A DNA stretch of 64,000 bases from Candidatus Nitrosopelagicus sp. (lineage in GTDB: Archaea; Thermoproteota; Nitrososphaeria; Nitrososphaerales; Nitrosopumilaceae). The stretch spans positions 62,001 to 126,000 of the forward strand of contig JAOMDA010000001.1 of assembly GCA_028345295.1 (NCBI GenBank), given 5' to 3'. The notes beneath the pieces are model-generated. The model ran no database searches. It saw nothing but the letters and a program-made list of their open reading frames with translations, and was not told where the DNA came from. The translations under genes and the position numbers were made by a program. Of this stretch, positions 59,677 through 64,000 are shown in pieces. Within the stretch, counting starts at the first letter, position 1. Every line of letters begins with the position of its first letter.

Positions 59677-60750
59677 CTACTTGCGGAATTTGTTTCGTAT
59701 TCTTGATAGCTTCCGACGCCCAAATGGCAATACACGATACTGCTTTGTCCATCTGTATGTTACAACAACTGAAATGCCTGTCGCAATAACGAGTATTGGA
59801 ATAACCCATATGTATGATATGTGTAGATCCGGTATACCAAAAACTGTTGCAAGTGTGTTTGGAACAAGCACTGCAGTAGCTGCTACCGTTAGCCAAACAA
59901 TTAGTTTAGTTAATTGATTTGATGATTCTGTGTTTATTGCTGTAATTCCAGTTGAAATTACTTCCAAAACATTTTCTGCCATCTGAATCTGTCTGTCAAG
60001 AGTTGCTAGTACGACTTCGAATTTTTCTAGTATGTCATCATCGTCTGATATCATATCAGGATCACCATACTTTAGATTTCTAACTATATCATGTGTTGCC
60101 CATACTGCGTTAAGAAAAGACAGCACTGATCGTTTCATGTTTGAAAGTTCAAGTGACAAATCACGACTTATCTGACGTGCGCCTGCAAGATCAATCTCAA
60201 CTTGCTCTGCTCGCTCTACTATAGAACGAAGAACAGAAAAATTAGTTTCGCTTACTTCATCTAATAATCTAAAAAGTAACATTGTCTGTCTTTCTGCCCA
60301 ACTTTCAGGTGCTTGAGGGAGTTTTCGCATCAATGTATCAGTATAATTGTAAAGTTTTGTTATCTTTCCGCCATAGTCATCATGTATTGTTAGAATGAGA
60401 TCTTTTTTCATAAAAATTAAACATGGTGATGTTTGAGTTCTGCTCTCCCCTGTAAAAATAAATGGTACCATTATTCCAAGTGTGTCACCCGCGTCCTCAT
60501 ACTCTGTAATGTATCCAGAAAGTAGTGTACTTGCTTTCATGGTAATTCCTAATCTATCAAGAATTTCTGGAGTCTCAGCCACAATATCATCTACAACTAT
60601 CTCTATCCATGTGAGGTTACCCAAAGAAACTATTTTTGCAGCTTCTTCTAGATTTACACTCTCTTTCTTGAATGGAACTCCTTGTCCCTCAATACCTGCA
60701 ACACTTACTGTCTTTAACATGGCAGTACGACTAAATTCACCAATATACAC
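59677..60750 (-). CDS. CorA-family divalent cation transporter-like protein
   Basis: Long soluble alpha-rich N-terminus ending in two TM helices with CorA topology; GMN region reads FGIPD. Confidence 0.8.
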   Translation of the reverse strand: MYIGEFSRTAMLKTVSVAGIEGQGVPFKKESVNLEEAAKIVSLGNLTWIEIVVDDIVAETPEILDRLGITMKASTLLSGYITEYEDAGDTLGIMVPFIFTGESRTQTSPCLIFMKKDLILTIHDDYGGKITKLYNYTDTLMRKLPQAPESWAERQTMLLFRLLDEVSETNFSVLRSIVERAEQVEIDLAGARQISRDLSLELSNMKRSVLSFLNAVWATHDIVRNLKYGDPDMISDDDDILEKFEVVLATLDRQIQMAENVLEVISTGITAINTESSNQLTKLIVWLTVAATAVLVPNTLATVFGIPDLHISYIWVIPILVIATGISVVVTYRWTKQYRVLPFGRRKLSRIRNKFRK

Positions 60751-60778
60751 TTTTTTGCAGAATTACACAAATGTAATA

Positions 60779-61717
60779 CTAAGATTTTTTATGCTTTTTG
60801 TTTTTATTTTGTGCACGACGAATCATGAGTGATAAAATTGTTCCAGCAGGTATACCTACTATTGTTCCAATCGATACATATGGAGCAATGAAAAAGTCAC
60901 CTATCCATATTCCAAAGTCGTTTGTAATTTCCATAAACATTTTTGGTCGTAAAAGTAATGGGACCGATTGTGTTTCTGTCTTTTCTTCATCAAGATCATC
61001 AGTATATGATACAAGTACCTTTACAGGTATTGTATACTCCATTGTAACATCCTTTATTGGAGTAATCATCTCTGCAGTAACTGAATATGGTTTCATTTTT
61101 TCTAGAAGAGATATTGTGTATGATGTATCTCCACGAAATTCTATATCACCTGGAGTGATAATTTTGACTGTGACATCCCTGATGTCTATATCTTCTGAAA
61201 TAATTGTAGTCTCAAATGTAAACTCTGAGTTTGCGAATATTGATTCTGGTGTTACAGTTTCTATAGAAATAACTGGTTCACCAAAAACAAGAATTGGTAA
61301 TGCAATGTCTGTCTGTGTGGATGACATAGGTTCAGTATTGTTACGTACAAGTACCTGTGTATAATCAATATTAAGAAAATGAACTCCTTCGTTTGCATTA
61401 CTAACTACTTCATAATCAATTGTAGTCCCAAATGAGCTAGTAGTTGTAAGTTCATCAATCACAATAGTTTGATTACCTTCTGTGACAAACACTGCGTCAG
61501 GATTATTTAGTACGAATGAAATATCTTCTTTATTTTCCCATCCATTATTTTGTAAAAGAATTGAAATAGAAAAAGTTCGTTGTTTCATTACAGACTCAGG
61601 ATAAGTAATCTCAAGATCCATACCTCCTTCCATAGATTGATTAAATGTTTCAGCATAAACTGTAGGAATACTAAAAATTATAACTGCTAATGCCAAAAAA
61701 ATAAAAAAATTTATCAT
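60779..61717 (-). CDS. Secreted/membrane-anchored Ig-like-fold hypothetical protein
   Basis: Signal peptide, beta-rich body, C-terminal TM (APYVSIGTIVGIPAGTILSLMI) and basic tail. Confidence 0.7.
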   Translation of the reverse strand: MINFFIFLALAVIIFSIPTVYAETFNQSMEGGMDLEITYPESVMKQRTFSISILLQNNGWENKEDISFVLNNPDAVFVTEGNQTIVIDELTTTSSFGTTIDYEVVSNANEGVHFLNIDYTQVLVRNNTEPMSSTQTDIALPILVFGEPVISIETVTPESIFANSEFTFETTIISEDIDIRDVTVKIITPGDIEFRGDTSYTISLLEKMKPYSVTAEMITPIKDVTMEYTIPVKVLVSYTDDLDEEKTETQSVPLLLRPKMFMEITNDFGIWIGDFFIAPYVSIGTIVGIPAGTILSLMIRRAQNKNKKHKKS

Positions 61718-61818
61718 GAGGATTATTGGTCTTACTTGAATTTTAGAATTAGCATTAAATGTTTAGATTTGCCAGATTCAGAGTGTAGATTTAAGTAAAC
61801 CAAAATAAAAAAACTTGT

Positions 61819-62838
61819 ATGAGTTGTTCTGGCGAGTTTGTAGAAAAAGAACCAGAATTAATACAAATTAAACCAAATATTGTTCAGCAGTTAAAAAAAG
61901 CAAAATATGGTGTTGCAGATCATTCTACTGTTGAATTATGTCATTGGACAAAAAAATCATTCAAAAATGAGGGTACATGCTATAAACACAAATTCTATGG
62001 AATCTCCACGCACAAATGCATGGAATTTTCTCCTGCAGGCATGCACTGTGAAAACAGATGTGTCTATTGTTGGAGACCAATGGAATTTTATGATTCATTA
62101 AAAATGGATAAACAAAAAGTTGCAGAACCAAAAGACATTATGTCAAAATTAATGGAAGAAAGAAGAAAATTAATTGTGGGACATTTTGGAGATCCAAGAC
62201 AAGATAAACAAAAAATTGAAGAATCACTTATTCCAAGTCATTATGCTATATCACTTTCTGGTGAACCAACAATGTACCCAAAGTTACCAGATTTGATAAA
62301 ATATCTTAAATCATTAGAAGCCACAAAATCAATTTTTCTTGTAACAAATGGTCAAGAACCAGAAATGATTCAAAGACTTGCAGATGAAGATGCATTACCA
62401 ACTCAGCTATATCTTTCAACAAATGCATCAGATTATGATTCATTTCTTAAAATTAATAGACCAAAGTATGATGATTCATGGCAAAGATGGAATAAAACTC
62501 TAGAGATGCTTGCAGATCTAGATACGAGAACAGTTCTTAGGGTTACGTTGATCAAAGATTGGAATGATTCGGAAAAAATGATGTCAGGTTACAGATCAAT
62601 ATTTGAAAAATCAAATGTTCATTTTATTGAGATTAAATCCTATATGCATATTGGACGTTCAACGAATCGTCTTGAATATGAAAATATGGTAGAAATGGAT
62701 GATGTTAGAAAGTTTTCAGAACAAATAACAAAAAAGTCTGATAGATTTGAAGTAATGGATGAAAGTGAGGTTTCTCGAATTGTAGTTTTACAAAACAAGA
62801 AACGATTCACAGAACGTTATCTTAGTGCTTATGCATAA
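61819..62838 (+). CDS. taw1: 4-demethylwyosine synthase Taw1 (tRNA-Phe modification)
   Basis: GISTHKCMEFSPAGMHCENRCVYCWRPMEFYD radical SAM motif; SLSGEPTMYPKLPDLI; LVTNGQEPEMIQRL. Confidence 0.92.
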   Translation: MSCSGEFVEKEPELIQIKPNIVQQLKKAKYGVADHSTVELCHWTKKSFKNEGTCYKHKFYGISTHKCMEFSPAGMHCENRCVYCWRPMEFYDSLKMDKQKVAEPKDIMSKLMEERRKLIVGHFGDPRQDKQKIEESLIPSHYAISLSGEPTMYPKLPDLIKYLKSLEATKSIFLVTNGQEPEMIQRLADEDALPTQLYLSTNASDYDSFLKINRPKYDDSWQRWNKTLEMLADLDTRTVLRVTLIKDWNDSEKMMSGYRSIFEKSNVHFIEIKSYMHIGRSTNRLEYENMVEMDDVRKFSEQITKKSDRFEVMDESEVSRIVVLQNKKRFTERYLSAYA

Positions 62839-63391
62839 ACCAATCTGAGAATTTTTTTAATGATGATGCTCTATGAGATAGTCTGTCTTTATTTGGTACA
62901 TTTGCATATGTCTTTGATTCCCCAGCAGGAATGAAAATTGGATCATATCCCCATCCACCTTTTTCAATGGAAGACGAAATTTTTCCAGGTATACTAGACT
63001 CAAATAATTGAACATCATTATCTCCACTACAATAAGCAATAATTGCTACAAATTTTGCATCTCGAGATTCAATATTTTCTAGTAAACGTATGATTCCCTT
63101 GTTTCCAATTGTGTCATAGATGTAAGATGAATATGGACCTGGAAATCCATCAAGAGAGTCAATAAAAAGACCATCATCCTCAACAATCACTGGTTTTTGT
63201 ACTTTCGTATATGCGTCAATTGCTTTTCTCTCTGCAATCTTGCTAAGAGAGTCTGATTGAATTTCTTCTAATGTTGTTTTGAATAAAGTGATATTTACCC
63301 CTAAATTTGAAAGAATTCTTTGGACTTCTTCAAATTTATGTGCGTTTGATGATGCAAAATAAAGATCAGACAACTGTTGCGTACCTACCAC
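62822..63391 (-). CDS. XTP/dITP diphosphatase (Ham1/RdgB family)
   Basis: LYFASSNAHKFEEV, VEDDGLFIDSLDGFPGPYSSYI, GGWGYDPIFIP, LSHRASSLKKF. Confidence 0.92.
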   Translation of the reverse strand: MVGTQQLSDLYFASSNAHKFEEVQRILSNLGVNITLFKTTLEEIQSDSLSKIAERKAIDAYTKVQKPVIVEDDGLFIDSLDGFPGPYSSYIYDTIGNKGIIRLLENIESRDAKFVAIIAYCSGDNDVQLFESSIPGKISSSIEKGGWGYDPIFIPAGESKTYANVPNKDRLSHRASSLKKFSDWFMHKH

Positions 63392-63986
63392 GACTCTCTA
63401 TAACTGCAACTAATTTGATAATTTTTTTGCAGTATTTTTCTCCAACTGATTTAGAATAACCTTTTAAGAAATTATCCCAAGATTTTTTCAATATGTTAGC
63501 ATGAGCACTGTTTAGTATCTCTTTGAATAATCGTAGATCAACTGCATGATCATCAGGTTTTTCTGTTCTATTTGCAAGACCAAAATCAATTAAGACAAGT
63601 TGTTTTTTAGTTAAAATAAAATTTGATGTAGTAAGATCACCATGCATTATACCATTTTTATGTAAAACACCAACAACCTTTCCAATTTCAAAGCAGCATT
63701 TCTCAATTGCTTTTTCATTCATGTCTCGTACTAATTTACCATCAATGTATTGCATCAAAATAGAACATTTGTTAACATCAAGAAAATAAATCAAAGGTGT
63801 AGAAACACCAAATGATTTCACCTGGGAGATTATTTCAGATTCTTTAATTGTTCGTTGTTTTCTTATTCTTTTATCAAGTACCGAGTTTCTGTAAGTTTTC
63901 TCTTTTCTAATTTTTAATATGGCCTTTTTGCCATTCCATGATGACAAATAGACATCTGCCTCAGCGCCTTTTTTAACCAATTTCAT
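63366..63986 (-). CDS. bud32: KEOPS complex kinase Bud32
   Basis: KKGAEADVYLSSWNGKKAILKIRKEKTYRNSVLDKRIRKQRTIKE, GIMHGDLTTSNFIL, LIDFGLAN. Confidence 0.94.
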   Translation of the reverse strand: MKLVKKGAEADVYLSSWNGKKAILKIRKEKTYRNSVLDKRIRKQRTIKESEIISQVKSFGVSTPLIYFLDVNKCSILMQYIDGKLVRDMNEKAIEKCCFEIGKVVGVLHKNGIMHGDLTTSNFILTKKQLVLIDFGLANRTEKPDDHAVDLRLFKEILNSAHANILKKSWDNFLKGYSKSVGEKYCKKIIKLVAVIESRGRYATVV

Positions 63987-64000
63987 TAGAATTATAACTT

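Noticed and set aside
60798-61364. 188-aa plus-strand ORF
   Set aside because: Lies entirely antisense to a well-formed secreted protein (60779-61717) with signal peptide and TM; composition not protein-like.

Overview
The window is a dense, AT-rich archaeal chromosome segment that reads as a Nitrosopumilus-like ammonia-oxidising thaumarchaeon (Nitrososphaerota). Supporting signs are unsplit RNA polymerase A and B genes, archaeal-type ribosomal proteins, PEFG-CTERM surface proteins, a two-domain multicopper oxidase, and archaeal ether-lipid genes. Most of it is housekeeping: ribosomal proteins S15, S3Ae, S13, S4 and S2; RpoA/B/H/N; TBP; SerRS and GluRS; KEOPS subunits Pcc1 and Bud32; Taw1; enolase; malate dehydrogenase; a non-oxidative pentose phosphate operon; mevalonate/isoprenoid genes; Zn-type ABC uptake; and two tRNAs (Leu-GAG, His-GTG). 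I saw no CRISPR array, transposon, prophage or rRNA operon. The most interesting items are: (i) a transketolase-N/ribulose-phosphate-3-epimerase fusion inside a pentose-phosphate operon; (ii) larB/larC/larE genes flanking malate dehydrogenase with no larA in the window; (iii) three tandem PEFG-CTERM proteins sharing an exact 87-nt 3' block; (iv) a GC-rich intergenic candidate small RNA; (v) a paired palindromic operator upstream of a multicopper oxidase/ZIP operon; (vi) a NikR-like regulator with an altered metal site, divergent from a Zn ABC transporter with a large His-rich insert; (vii) a type-1 IPP isomerase lacking the canonical catalytic Cys, and a CorA homologue lacking GMN; (viii) a cobalamin-binding radical SAM protein that may belong to the GDGT-modifying type. 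All assignments come from reading the sequence and recalled family motifs. No database search was run.
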